Source of the DNA: Carboxylicivirga litoralis | GTDB taxonomy: Bacteria > Bacteroidota > Bacteroidia > Bacteroidales > Marinilabiliaceae | Length of the DNA: 64,000 nt | Direction: 5' to 3' | Assembly (NCBI RefSeq): GCF_025499605.1 | Contig: NZ_JAFMVC010000020.1 | Span: 1 to 64,000 of the forward strand | Shown: piece after piece, positions 27,804 through 36,518 of the stretch | Numbering within the stretch: position 1 is the stretch's first letter | How the letters are laid out: each line of letters starts with the position of its first letter | Position numbers and translations under genes: made by a program | The notes under the pieces: generated by a model | What the model saw: only the letters and a program-made list of their open reading frames with translations | The model's database searches: none | What the model was told of the DNA's origin: nothing

Positions 27804-28988
27804 ATGAAAGCGCGAATCAAAGAACTCACTAAGCAATACCTAAGCCAGATAATTGAAATAAGAAGACATATTCATCAAAACCCTGAATTATCATTTGAAG
27901 AGCATCAAACATCAGCATACATTCAGGAACAGCTTGATAAAATGAGTATTCCTTATAAGGCAGGTTTTGTTAAAACAGGTATTATAGCCTATTTAAAAGG
28001 TAAAAATCCTGATAAACGAACCATTGCTTTACGTGCTGACATGGATGCTTTACCAATACAGGAATCAGGTAGTTTGGAATTCACGTCTCGTAACGAAGGA
28101 GTCATGCATGCTTGTGGCCATGATGCACATAGTGCTGCCCTGTTAGGCGCAGCAATGGTATTAAATGAGTTGAAAAATGAATGGGAAGGAACCATTCTAC
28201 TACTTTTTCAACCGGCAGAAGAAGTATTTCCCGGTGGCGCTAAGTTAATGATGGAAGAAGGTTGCTTTGATGATCATGAACCAGAAATTATTATTGGCCA
28301 GCATGTATTACCAAATATGAAAAGTGGACATGTGGGCTTTAAAAGTGGCATGTATATGGCATCAGGCGATGAAGTTTATATTACTGTTAAAGGTAAAGGT
28401 GGACATGCAGCTATGCCCCATGCTTTAACTGATAATGTATTGATTGCTTCGCATATTATTGTTGCATTGCAGCAGATAGTAAGCCGCATTGTACCTGCCC
28501 AAATTCCTACTGTGCTTTCGTTCGGTAAAGTCATAGCTAACGGAGCAACGAACATCATCCCCGAAACAGTTGAGATTGCAGGCACTTTACGTACCATGGA
28601 CGAAGAATGGAGAGCTATCATTAAAGAAAAAATAAAAGCTATTGCAAAAGGCACAGCGCAATCAATGGGGGCCGATGTGGACATTGATATTAAAGATGGC
28701 TATCCCATGGTGTACAATAATGAAGTAGTTACCGAAAAAGCGATTAGCTTCTCACAAAAGTTCATGGGAAATGAGGCGACAGAATTAATGCAAACCAGAA
28801 TGACTGCTGAGGACTTTGGTTATTATTCACAAAAGTATCCTTGTACTTTTTATCGTTTCGGAGTGGAACAACAAAATGGCGAAACAGGCAGTTTACATAC
28901 CCCACAGTTTAACTTAAATGAGGATTCGTTAGAAACAGCGGCTGGCTTAATGGCATATCTGGGCTATAAATTTATGCGCGAAGATTAA
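27804..28988 (+). CDS. M20-family metal-dependent amidohydrolase
   Basis: A 394-residue dinuclear-metal amidohydrolase of the IAA-amino-acid/hippurate hydrolase subgroup (M20D). Metal-site motifs are present: LRADMDALPIQE, MHACGHDAHSAALLGAA (His and Asp ligands), QPAEEVFPGGAKLMMEEG with the catalytic Glu and ligand Glu, and the C-terminal GSLHTPQFNLNED His. A dimerisation domain sits at about residues 185-300. It cleaves acyl groups from N-acyl amino acids or related compounds; the natural substrate is unknown. It is cytoplasmic (no signal peptide) and has its own promoter. Confidence 0.92.
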   Translation: MKARIKELTKQYLSQIIEIRRHIHQNPELSFEEHQTSAYIQEQLDKMSIPYKAGFVKTGIIAYLKGKNPDKRTIALRADMDALPIQESGSLEFTSRNEGVMHACGHDAHSAALLGAAMVLNELKNEWEGTILLLFQPAEEVFPGGAKLMMEEGCFDDHEPEIIIGQHVLPNMKSGHVGFKSGMYMASGDEVYITVKGKGGHAAMPHALTDNVLIASHIIVALQQIVSRIVPAQIPTVLSFGKVIANGATNIIPETVEIAGTLRTMDEEWRAIIKEKIKAIAKGTAQSMGADVDIDIKDGYPMVYNNEVVTEKAISFSQKFMGNEATELMQTRMTAEDFGYYSQKYPCTFYRFGVEQQNGETGSLHTPQFNLNEDSLETAAGLMAYLGYKFMRED

Positions 28989-29125
28989 TTAGAAACCGTC
29001 TAAACACCAGTAAAACCAGCTAATGCACAGGTGTTTGAATAATAAAAGACCTTAAAGCCTTATTTATAACCTTTCAAAATAAACTACTTTCGAAAGGAAA
29101 TCTTTTTTTTAATTAAAAAAGCAGA

Positions 29126-29133
29126 TAATTTTG
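29126..29133 (+). promoter_or_regulatory. Possible -7 element of the ferredoxin gene
   Basis: TAATTTTG fits TAnnTTTG and lies 32 bases before the ATG at 29166. A matching -33 box is not clear. Confidence 0.45.
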
Positions 29134-29165
29134 CTTGTGTAATAATAACCAATAAAGACAAAAAA

Positions 29166-29333
29166 ATGGCTTACGTAATTAATGAAGACTGCATCGCTTG
29201 CGGTACTTGTGTTGACGAATGTCCAGTAGAAGCTATCTCAGAAGGAGATATTTATAAAATTGATGCTGAAGCTTGTACTGATTGTGGTACTTGCGCTGAT
29301 GTTTGCCCTACTGAGGCAATTCACCCAGCATAA
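29166..29333 (+). CDS. Small 2[4Fe-4S] ferredoxin
   Basis: A 55-residue clostridial-type ferredoxin. It starts MAYVINEDCIACGTCVDECP and has two CxxCxxCxxxCP motifs, at residues 9-20 (CIACGTCVDECP) and about 38-49 (CTDCGTCADVCP). That is enough for two [4Fe-4S] clusters, and the protein is strongly acidic. It carries electrons at low potential in the cytoplasm, for example for pyruvate:ferredoxin oxidoreductase, and fits an anaerobic metabolism. The ATG at 29166 is preceded by an A-rich leader, and a strong terminator follows within 20 bases, so it is a compact single-gene unit. Confidence 0.95.
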   Translation: MAYVINEDCIACGTCVDECPVEAISEGDIYKIDAEACTDCGTCADVCPTEAIHPA

Positions 29334-29351
29334 GCTTTTACAAGCAAAAAT

Positions 29352-29377
29352 AAAAAAGCCCCGTTAGGGGCTTTTTT
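29352..29377. terminator. Bidirectional intrinsic terminator
   Basis: AAAAAAGCCCC and GGGGCTTTTTT around a GTTA loop make a textbook terminator between the convergent ferredoxin and Crp/Fnr genes. Confidence 0.92.
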
Positions 29378-29397
29378 AGTATATATAAGTCTAAGTA

Positions 29398-30105
29398 TTA
29401 TCCTAATCGCGAGATACGCTGCAAGGTTTCTGAGTCAAGAATCTTTATAACACGCCCATTTACTGCCAAAACCTTTTCATTCACAAATGAGCTTAACGTT
29501 CGAATAGCATTGGAAGTAGTCATATTAGAGAAATTAGCCAAGTCTTCACGAGATAAATACACGGCTAAGGTTTGTTTATCTTCTTCAAATCCATAAATAT
29601 CTCTTAACACACATAAACTTTCAGCTAAACGGCCTCTAATGTGCTTTTGCGTTAACGTGACCGTTCGGTATCGTGCAAATCCCAATTCGCTGGCAAACGA
29701 CTTAATGAAGGCCATTGATAAGGCAGGATTAGTCTTCATCAGATTATAAATAACTTTTTTGGGCACATGAAAGATAGTACAAGGCTCTATTACCTCTGAA
29801 CTGGCAATGTGCATTTCTTCGGCAAACAGAGCCCGGTAACCGATAAAATCAGGAGCCGATGCCATACGCACAATCTGCTCGCGCCGACTTACTCCTTCTT
29901 TAAAGATCTTTACTTTACCTTTCCCCAAGCATAACAATCCGGTTGGCTTCTCGCCCTCCTGATAAATGATGTCATTCTTTTTGTAATATACCGTTGAATG
30001 ATTTTCTAACAGGTACTGCTTTTCCTCTTCTGTAAGAATATTATACAGCTTTGGGATATCTTTTATTGTGGGATCTACAGGGGTATTATTTTTCTTAACA
30101 GGCAT
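29398..30105 (-). CDS. Crp/Fnr-family transcriptional regulator
   Basis: 235 residues. An N-terminal cyclic-nucleotide-binding-like beta barrel (residues about 25-130; YYKKNDIIYQEGEKPTGLLC) and a dimer helix lead to a C-terminal winged helix-turn-helix (REDLANFSNMTTSNAIRTLS). No N-terminal cysteine cluster is present, so it is not an oxygen-sensing FNR. The effector is unknown. Its promoter shows a perfect -7 and a -33 with 19-base spacing, overlapped by a short palindrome that may be its own operator. Confidence 0.9.
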   Translation of the reverse strand: MPVKKNNTPVDPTIKDIPKLYNILTEEEKQYLLENHSTVYYKKNDIIYQEGEKPTGLLCLGKGKVKIFKEGVSRREQIVRMASAPDFIGYRALFAEEMHIASSEVIEPCTIFHVPKKVIYNLMKTNPALSMAFIKSFASELGFARYRTVTLTQKHIRGRLAESLCVLRDIYGFEEDKQTLAVYLSREDLANFSNMTTSNAIRTLSSFVNEKVLAVNGRVIKILDSETLQRISRLG

Positions 30106-30125
30106 TACAAGGGTGTTATAAAACT

Positions 30126-30139
30126 ATGTTGTATAACAT
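30126..30139. promoter_or_regulatory. Possible Crp/Fnr operator at the 29398-30105 gene
   Basis: ATGTTGTATAACAT has 5-bp inverted arms with a 4-base centre and lies about at the transcription start, 21 bases before the ATG. An overlapping pair TGTTATA (30114-30120) and TATAACA (30132-30138) is also present. The position suggests autorepression. Confidence 0.45.
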
Positions 30140-30140
30140 A

Positions 30141-30170
30141 CAAATTTATGATTATGCGCTTAAAATTCAA
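30141..30170 (-). promoter_or_regulatory. Promoter of the Crp/Fnr gene
   Basis: On the minus strand, TTG (30170-30168), a 19-base spacer and TAAATTTG (30148-30141) match the Bacteroidota consensus. Confidence 0.7.
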
Positions 30171-30191
30171 GCAAAAAAGCGGGAAAATACA

Positions 30192-31841
30192 TCAGTATTT
30201 TGCAACTAAAGGCATTCGACGCCCAATACCAAATGCTTTACCAGAAATCCTTAAGGTTGGCGGTGTCTGAAAACGCTTGTACTCATTCATATTTACCAGA
30301 CGCACAGCTTTCTTAACTGTTTCTTCCTCAAATCCATCCTTTATGATTTCTTCTGGCGATTGATTTTTTTCGATATAACGGAACAGCACCGCATCCAGCA
30401 CATCGTAATCTGGTAGCGAATCTGAGTCTTTCTGATCAGGTCTTAATTCAGCTGATGGAGGCTTTACAATGGTATTTTCCGGAATAATTTCCTTATCGCG
30501 ATTAATATAACGGGCCAATTTAAACACATCGGTTTTATACACATCACCCAACACTGATAAACCACCGTTCATGTCACCGTATAAGGTACCATAACCTACA
30601 GCGGCCTCACTTTTATTAGAGGTATTCAAAAGAATATGTCCGAATTTATTCGATAATGCCATCAGTAAAGTGCCCCGAATACGCGCCTGAATATTTTCTT
30701 CGGTAACATCAGCCTCTTTGCCTTCAAAAATAGGGCTCATCAGGTAGTTATAACTATTGAAAATTTCCTTTATTGGCACAATATTATATTGAATATCTAA
30801 ATTCTCGGCTAAATCAACCGCATCCTTTATGGAGTGGTCGGACGAATATTGCGATGGTAATAATAACACCCGCACATTTTCTTTTCCCAAAGCTTCAGCC
30901 GCAATAGCAACTGTTACAGCTGAATCAATTCCACCTGATAAACCAAGCGTTGCTTTTGAAAATCCCATTTTCTGAAAGTAATCACGCACACCGGCCACCA
31001 AGGCATCATTTATCAATTGTATTGGCTTTGCTGTTTTTGGCGGTGTACTTGAAGCAGAGTCAATGGCATCAAGCTCAACACTTAAACTATCTTCGTTAAA
31101 AGCACAGGCCTGATGTGTTACATCTCCCCTGCTGTTAACAACCATGCTGTTCCCATCAAAGATAAGTTCAGTGTTAGCGCCCACCTGGTTAACGTACAAG
31201 AATGGAATTTTATACTGGCGAGCTTTATTGCGGACAATATCGCGACGGATATCAACTTGTGTGTATGAAAACGGTGATGCGGCAATGTTAATCGCAAAAT
31301 CGGGCTTTTGCTGCATCAATTTATCCATAGGAGATAAAGTATACAGTTTATCTCGTGCAAAAGCGTTTGCCACCGGTTGATCGTCCCAGATATCTTCGCA
31401 TATAGTTAAGGCTATCTTTTTATCCTTAATCTTTACTAATTCAAATAAGATGTTTGGCTGAAAATAACGGTATTCGTCAAACACATCGTAATTAGGCAAA
31501 AGCGTTTTGCGCACAATTTGTTTTACCTTTCCATCTTCCAACACATAAGCCGTATTAAACAGGTTCTTACCTTGCGGCTCAGGATTTATCTCAGGTCCAC
31601 CAACTATGGCAGAAATACCAACACAAGATTTGGCAATTAAATCAATTGTATCAATGCAACTCTGGATAAACTCCTTTCGCTCCAAAAGATCATAGGGTGG
31701 ATAACCACATACTGATAATTCAGAAAAAACAACCAAATCGGCTGCTTCACTTTTAGCTGCTTCAATACTTTTAATCATCTTATCAGCATTGGCCTCAAAG
31801 TTGCCAATGTGATAGTTTAATTGCGCTAATACAATCTTCAT
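30192..31841 (-). CDS. nadE: Glutamine-dependent NAD+ synthase
   Basis: 549 residues: a glutaminase domain of the carbon-nitrogen hydrolase fold fused to the synthetase. The amidase triad is visible as Glu in VVFSELSVCGYPPYD, Lys in VRKTLLPNYDVFDE and Cys in IALTICEDIWDD. The synthetase domain has the PP-loop LGLSGGIDSAVTVAIAA (near residue 300) and LNTSNKSEAAVGYGTLYGDM. It makes NAD+ from nicotinate adenine dinucleotide, glutamine and ATP in the cytoplasm. The length and domain order are those of the short (about 550-residue) class. It lies 33 bases downstream of the outer-membrane barrel gene and may be cotranscribed with it. Confidence 0.96.
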   Translation of the reverse strand: MKIVLAQLNYHIGNFEANADKMIKSIEAAKSEAADLVVFSELSVCGYPPYDLLERKEFIQSCIDTIDLIAKSCVGISAIVGGPEINPEPQGKNLFNTAYVLEDGKVKQIVRKTLLPNYDVFDEYRYFQPNILFELVKIKDKKIALTICEDIWDDQPVANAFARDKLYTLSPMDKLMQQKPDFAINIAASPFSYTQVDIRRDIVRNKARQYKIPFLYVNQVGANTELIFDGNSMVVNSRGDVTHQACAFNEDSLSVELDAIDSASSTPPKTAKPIQLINDALVAGVRDYFQKMGFSKATLGLSGGIDSAVTVAIAAEALGKENVRVLLLPSQYSSDHSIKDAVDLAENLDIQYNIVPIKEIFNSYNYLMSPIFEGKEADVTEENIQARIRGTLLMALSNKFGHILLNTSNKSEAAVGYGTLYGDMNGGLSVLGDVYKTDVFKLARYINRDKEIIPENTIVKPPSAELRPDQKDSDSLPDYDVLDAVLFRYIEKNQSPEEIIKDGFEEETVKKAVRLVNMNEYKRFQTPPTLRISGKAFGIGRRMPLVAKY

Positions 31842-31874
31842 TACTACTTGTTACTTGTTAAATATTAATGATTC

Positions 31875-32504
31875 CTAGAAGATAATACCAAACTGAAATG
31901 TAAAACGGTTGAGGCTGGCTTTTCCATCAATGTCATTATCTGTAACATCCATAAAGCCACCACTATATATTAATCCTAACATTAAATAGGTGTCGCTACC
32001 TAATGAATACTCCATTCCTCCACCTAATTGGTAACCCATATCAAAAAAGTTGACTTCACTGCCTATCGAATTACCATCTCCATCATTGGTTTTGATGTTG
32101 TATTGTGTATACAAACCAAATTGTCCGTAATAACGTGAACGATGAAATTCATTGGTGATTAGCTTCAGAGCCAATGGTACTTCAATATATTTTAACCGAA
32201 ATGTAGCGGCATTCTCTCCTTCTAAATACGAAGGAATTTCATCGCTATATTTTAGTTTACCACCGGTTGTATTAATAGTTAAACCCGTAGAAAAGGCATA
32301 ATTTGTATCGAAAAAACGATCCATTACCACACCAAAATTATAGCCAAACAAATTACCATTGCTATCAACCGAATTATCATCGGAATTTAACCACGATATT
32401 TGCGGACTTAAAACGAAAGATAAACGGGTTCTTTTATTTTCCTGGGCATTAATTGTTGTTACCAAAAATAATCCTAGCAATAAAAGGAGGGTTGATTGTC
32501 TCAT
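31875..32504 (-). CDS. PorT-like outer-membrane beta-barrel protein
   Basis: 209 residues with a signal peptide (ending near TINAQE, residue 21) and alternating hydrophobic strands to the C-terminal aromatic FTFQFGIIF. The recurring strands (KYIEVPLALKL, GQFGLYTQYNI, GYQLGGGMEYSLG) fit the PorT/outer-membrane-beta-barrel family of Bacteroidota. The function is unknown; some relatives belong to the type IX secretion machinery, but this one shows no specific link. It is divergent from gldB. Confidence 0.8.
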   Translation of the reverse strand: MRQSTLLLLLGLFLVTTINAQENKRTRLSFVLSPQISWLNSDDNSVDSNGNLFGYNFGVVMDRFFDTNYAFSTGLTINTTGGKLKYSDEIPSYLEGENAATFRLKYIEVPLALKLITNEFHRSRYYGQFGLYTQYNIKTNDGDGNSIGSEVNFFDMGYQLGGGMEYSLGSDTYLMLGLIYSGGFMDVTDNDIDGKASLNRFTFQFGIIF

Positions 32505-32633
32505 TATAATTCAATTTAGGTTGAAAAATCACTACAAACATAGTTAAAACATGGATTTCATCCACTTTTTTTTGTCTCTAACTGCATATTTTCGAAGCTT
32601 TCGTATTTTTACCTATTATTTGAAATTATAACC

Positions 32634-33632
32634 ATGAAGCAAATATTATTTTTTCTCACTGTAATCAGCCTGGCATTAACAGCCTGCAAGCCCAAAGGTC
32701 CCAATGTTAGTCATGTTGATGTATCGATTGAGCCTCAGTTGTTTTTCATTGACTTATTTGAGATGGATGAAAACAATTTAGATAATGAGATAAAAAACTT
32801 ACACCAAAAATATGGCACCTATTTGGCTGCCTACAGTCAGCAAATTATTAAAATCGGAAGCCCGTCAAACCCTGAATACAAAAATTTTATTGCCAGCTTT
32901 TTGAATTACGAAGACAACAGAGATGTTTACAAAGCCTGTAATGAGCAATATTCGGACACCAAAAAGTTGGCTAAAGAGTTAACTGAGGCCTTTAAGCATT
33001 ATAAATATTATTTTCCTGAAGCAGAAATTCCACGAGTCTATTTTCACACCTCCTATTTCAACCAATCCATCGCGATGGACTCGGGTTGGGTTTCTGTTAG
33101 CGTCGAAAAATACCTTGGTGCCGATTGTGAGTTTTACGAATGGCTAGCTATACCGCAATATTTACGACGTAAAATGTCTCCGGAAAAACTTGTACCTGAT
33201 GTAATGAAAGCAATGGCTGTTGGTAATTTCTCACTTGAAACAAAAAACGAAGATGTTGTAAGTAAGATGATTTCGCAAGGCAAGGTGCAATACTTTATCA
33301 AACAAATGATTCCTGATATAAAAGATACATTATTATTTGATTATTCTGATTCGCAAATGAAATGGTGCAACAGGCATGAAGCAGATATTTGGGCCAGCAT
33401 GGTTGAACAAAAGCATTTGTACAATACAGAGCGTATGGTCATTCAAAAATATGTAGGTGACAGTCCGTTTACTTATTATTTCGGACAGGAATCTCCAGGA
33501 AAAGCCGCTGTATTTCTGGGTTACAGAATTATTGAAGCTTACATGGAAAATAACCCGAACACATCGCTTAGAGACTTATTAAATAATAAGGACGCTCATT
33601 TAATTTTACGCGAGTCCAGATATCGCCCTTAA
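32634..33632 (+). CDS. gldB: GldB-family lipoprotein
   Basis: 332 residues with lipoprotein signal MKQILFFLTVISLALTAC. It matches the GldB family through IEPQLFFIDLFEMDENN, the YYFPEAEIPRVYFHTSYFNQ region and the C-terminal PGKAAVFLGYRIIEAYMENN. GldB was found in Flavobacterium as required for gliding; homologues also occur in non-gliding Bacteroidota, where the role is unclear. nadE lies close by, as seen in other Bacteroidota. It begins a tight three-gene run with the nitrilase-family and cyclo-ligase genes (10-base gap, then an 8-base overlap). Confidence 0.88.
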   Translation: MKQILFFLTVISLALTACKPKGPNVSHVDVSIEPQLFFIDLFEMDENNLDNEIKNLHQKYGTYLAAYSQQIIKIGSPSNPEYKNFIASFLNYEDNRDVYKACNEQYSDTKKLAKELTEAFKHYKYYFPEAEIPRVYFHTSYFNQSIAMDSGWVSVSVEKYLGADCEFYEWLAIPQYLRRKMSPEKLVPDVMKAMAVGNFSLETKNEDVVSKMISQGKVQYFIKQMIPDIKDTLLFDYSDSQMKWCNRHEADIWASMVEQKHLYNTERMVIQKYVGDSPFTYYFGQESPGKAAVFLGYRIIEAYMENNPNTSLRDLLNNKDAHLILRESRYRP

Positions 33633-33642
33633 ACCAGTTTGT

Positions 33643-34440
33643 ATGAGAATTAGCATTGTACAATTTTCGCCACAACTTAATAAGCTACAAACTAATTTGG
33701 ATGCTATTAATCACTTAATCGGTGATACTGATAGCGCACTTTATATCCTGCCTGAATTAGCTAATTCGGGGTACAATTTTAAAGATAAGCAAGATGCATT
33801 TGATAATTCAGAAGCAATTGATAAGAGCATCTTTTTAGAGCATTTAATTGCGATTGCCAAAAATAAAAAGACACATATTGTCAGTGGCTTTTGTGAACGT
33901 GATGGCGATAAACTGTATAATTCATCAGTATTGATTAATTCAGAAGGAGTCATTGGCTTGTATCGAAAGCTCCATTTGTTTCTCAATGAAAAAAATATTT
34001 TTGAACCGGGCAATAAAGGGCTGCCGGTTTTTGATACACCTATCGGCAAAATAGGTATGCTAATCTGCTTCGACTGGATGTTTCCGGAAGCATGGCGCCA
34101 ACTTGCCTTAAAAGGCGCTCAATTAATAGCACATCCATCTAACTTAGTATTGCCCTATTGCCAAAGCGTCACACCGTCCTATGCCTTGGTTAATCGTTGC
34201 TTTATAGCCACATCTAATCGAATTGGAACAGAAGGTAATTTAACTTTTACCGGTCAGTCTGTTTTAGCTGACATCAATGGAGACATCATTATTAGAGGCA
34301 GTAACGATGAAAGTCAGCTATTATCCGCCGAAATTGATTTAAGTTTGGCCAATTCAAAATCCATTACGGCACGAAATAATGTATTCAGCGACCGAAGAAG
34401 TGATGTTTACGGTGATTTAAAAACAGGCATTAATGATTGA
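33643..34440 (+). CDS. Carbon-nitrogen hydrolase (nitrilase-superfamily amidase)
   Basis: 265 residues with the complete catalytic triad: Glu in YILPELANSGYNF, Lys in GLYRKLHLFLNEK and Cys in MLICFDWMFPEAWR. It is a single-domain cytoplasmic amidase. The sequence does not match omega-amidase or beta-ureidopropionase closely enough for me to name the substrate. Its last 8 bases overlap the start of the 5-formyl-THF cyclo-ligase gene (ATGATTGA), so translation is coupled. Confidence 0.88.
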   Translation: MRISIVQFSPQLNKLQTNLDAINHLIGDTDSALYILPELANSGYNFKDKQDAFDNSEAIDKSIFLEHLIAIAKNKKTHIVSGFCERDGDKLYNSSVLINSEGVIGLYRKLHLFLNEKNIFEPGNKGLPVFDTPIGKIGMLICFDWMFPEAWRQLALKGAQLIAHPSNLVLPYCQSVTPSYALVNRCFIATSNRIGTEGNLTFTGQSVLADINGDIIIRGSNDESQLLSAEIDLSLANSKSITARNNVFSDRRSDVYGDLKTGIND

Positions 34441-34975
34441 GCAAAAGAAAGAACTCAGAAGACAAATAAAGCAATTTAAAAGGCAATTCACACCCGAAGA
34501 ACGAAGCAGACAAGCGGATGTAATCCATCAGAAACTGGAGGAATCAACCGTTTTTAAGGCTTCCAAAGCCATTTTAATGTATTGGTCACTACCCGATGAA
34601 GTACCAACAGAAGCATTGGCTAACAAGTGGTTTAAGAATAAAAAAATATATCTGCCTGTCATCAATGGCGATGATCTAAAAATCGTTCAATACACAGGAG
34701 AAGATTCTTTGGTTGCAGGCGATAAATATGGCATTCCTGAGCCTAACGGGCCTGAGGTAGAAGATGAACAAAGTATTGAACTGGTTATTGTTCCTGGTGT
34801 TGCTTTTGATGCTAATAATAATCGCATGGGACGAGGAGCTGGCTATTACGATCGTATTTTAAAACGTATACCTACAGCTACAAAAATTGCCCTCGCTTTT
34901 GATTTCCAAATGGTAGACCTTGTACCCGTAGAAGCGCACGATATTAAGATGGATACGGTTATCAATCCGTTATAA
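34433..34975 (+). CDS. 5-formyltetrahydrofolate cyclo-ligase
   Basis: 180 residues. It converts 5-formyl-THF to 5,10-methenyl-THF with ATP, recovering folate from a dead-end form. Visible family features are the basic N-terminal helix KKELRRQIKQFKRQF, VIHQKLEESTVFKASKAILMYW and the strongly conserved nucleotide/folate site NNRMGRGAGYYDRILKR. Full length. It overlaps the upstream gene by 8 bases and ends the gldB operon, with a hairpin terminator just after it. Confidence 0.93.
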   Translation: MIEQKKELRRQIKQFKRQFTPEERSRQADVIHQKLEESTVFKASKAILMYWSLPDEVPTEALANKWFKNKKIYLPVINGDDLKIVQYTGEDSLVAGDKYGIPEPNGPEVEDEQSIELVIVPGVAFDANNNRMGRGAGYYDRILKRIPTATKIALAFDFQMVDLVPVEAHDIKMDTVINPL

Positions 34976-34978
34976 AAT

Positions 34979-35030
34979 AAAAGATGTCATCTTTGTAACT
35001 TATCGCTAACAAAGATGACATCTTTTTTAT
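34979..35030 (+). terminator. Terminator hairpin, also a repeat element (copy 1)
   Basis: Perfect 18-base arms AAAAGATGTCATCTTTGT (34979-34996) and ACAAAGATGACATCTTTT (35009-35026) around a 12-base loop, with T's following. It sits between the convergent cyclo-ligase and rimO genes. Its arms and loop are related to the hairpin at 36415-36457. Confidence 0.85.
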
Positions 35031-35043
35031 TTGGTTCTATAAT

Positions 35044-36354
35044 TTACTTCGCTATTCCAAACAAATCGTAATCTTCTGAATCGGTAATTTCCACGTTGTA
35101 AAAATCACCTACATTCAGCTCCTTATTCTCATCTTTATGCAAGAGAACTTCCTGATCCACTTCAGGTGAGTCATACTCTGTGCGACCTACAAAATAATCA
35201 CCCTCTTCCCTATCGATAATCACTTTTAAGTTTCTACCAACCTTCCCGGCATTTATTTCTTTAGCTATTCCATTCTGAATTTCCATAATACGGTCTGCAC
35301 GCTCCTGTTTCACTTCATCAGGTATATCATCCTGATATTTCTTATGTGCATAGGTATCATCCTCGTGAGAATATGGAAAAACGCCCAATCGCTCAAAACG
35401 GATGTCTTTGACAAACTGCTCCATCTCAGCAAAATCCTGTTCGGTTTCACCTGGATGCCCGGTGATAAATGTGGTGCGCAAGTGAATATTGGGCACTTGC
35501 TTACGCATTTCTTCCATTAACCGGTAGGTTTGACTCTTACTAACCCTACGGCGCATAATGCCCAACATATTATCACTAATGTGCTGAAGCGCAATATCGA
35601 GGTAATTGCAAACCTTCGGATTATCGTTCATCACCTTAAGCACGTCCATCGGAAAACCAGCAGGATAAGCATAATGTAGGCGAATCCACTCTATACCATC
35701 AATACCGGCCAATTTTTCTGATAGTTCGGCCAGTTTATAGTCTTTGTATAAGTCGTAGCCATAGAACGACAAATCCTGTGCTATTACCTGTAACTCCTTC
35801 ACACCTGTATCACGTAAACGCTTGGCTTCATCCAATAAATCGTCCATGGGGCGACTCACATGCTTACCGGTAATAATAGGAATAGCACAATAACTGCAGG
35901 TGCGATTACAGCCCTCAGATATCTTTAAATAAGCATAATGCCCAGGTGTTGTTAAAGAGCGCTCATTCATCAAATCACGACGATAGGTGGCGCCTATTTC
36001 TCCAACAATATCTTTCCAGTCAAATTTACCATAGAATTTATCAACCTCGGGCAACTCTTTCTTCAATTGTCCCGGATAGCGCTCCGATAAGCAACCCATT
36101 ACATACAGTTGCTTGATATCGCCACGTTTCTTAGCCTCAGCAAACTCCAGTATGGTGTCTATCGATTCTTCTTTTGCATCAGCAATAAAACCACAAGTAT
36201 TTATAATTGCGACTTCACCTTCTGGTGTTTCTGCATCGTGTGCTACTTCAATCCCATTGGCTTTAAACTGACGAATCAAAAACTCGCTATCTACCAGGTT
36301 TTTAGAGCAACCAAGGGTTACAACATCTACTTTCTTTCCTTTTGGCACAGACAT
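35044..36354 (-). CDS. rimO: Ribosomal protein uS12 methylthiotransferase RimO
   Basis: 436 residues. It adds a methylthio group to an aspartate of ribosomal protein S12, using radical SAM chemistry and two [4Fe-4S] clusters. The N-terminal UPF0004 domain has cluster cysteines in VVTLGCSKNLVDS, INTCGFIADAKEES and VMGCLSERYP. The radical-SAM motif is EGCNRTCSYCAIP (CxxxCxxC), and a TRAM domain closes the protein (residues about 375-436). These features separate RimO from its relative MiaB (GCSKN rather than GCQMN). Full length. Confidence 0.95.
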   Translation of the reverse strand: MSVPKGKKVDVVTLGCSKNLVDSEFLIRQFKANGIEVAHDAETPEGEVAIINTCGFIADAKEESIDTILEFAEAKKRGDIKQLYVMGCLSERYPGQLKKELPEVDKFYGKFDWKDIVGEIGATYRRDLMNERSLTTPGHYAYLKISEGCNRTCSYCAIPIITGKHVSRPMDDLLDEAKRLRDTGVKELQVIAQDLSFYGYDLYKDYKLAELSEKLAGIDGIEWIRLHYAYPAGFPMDVLKVMNDNPKVCNYLDIALQHISDNMLGIMRRRVSKSQTYRLMEEMRKQVPNIHLRTTFITGHPGETEQDFAEMEQFVKDIRFERLGVFPYSHEDDTYAHKKYQDDIPDEVKQERADRIMEIQNGIAKEINAGKVGRNLKVIIDREEGDYFVGRTEYDSPEVDQEVLLHKDENKELNVGDFYNVEITDSEDYDLFGIAK

Positions 36355-36410
36355 CTTTATACAGTTTATCAGTTTAGAGTATACAGTTGAAAGACATCAA
36401 CTCTACTCTT

Positions 36411-36457
36411 AAAAGGATGCCATCTTTATTAGCGTGTAGCATATAAAGATGGCATCC
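36411..36457 (-). terminator. Terminator-like hairpin after ftsY, repeat element (copy 2)
   Basis: Perfect 15-base arms GGATGCCATCTTTAT (36415-36429) and ATAAAGATGGCATCC (36443-36457), with T4 following on the minus strand. It differs from the copy at 34979 by two compensated base pairs in the shared 14-bp core. Confidence 0.75.
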
Positions 36458-36518
36458 CATAGTATTTTAATATAATAAGTTAAAAGCATGAAAAATGTTC
36501 ATGCTACACTTCAATAAT

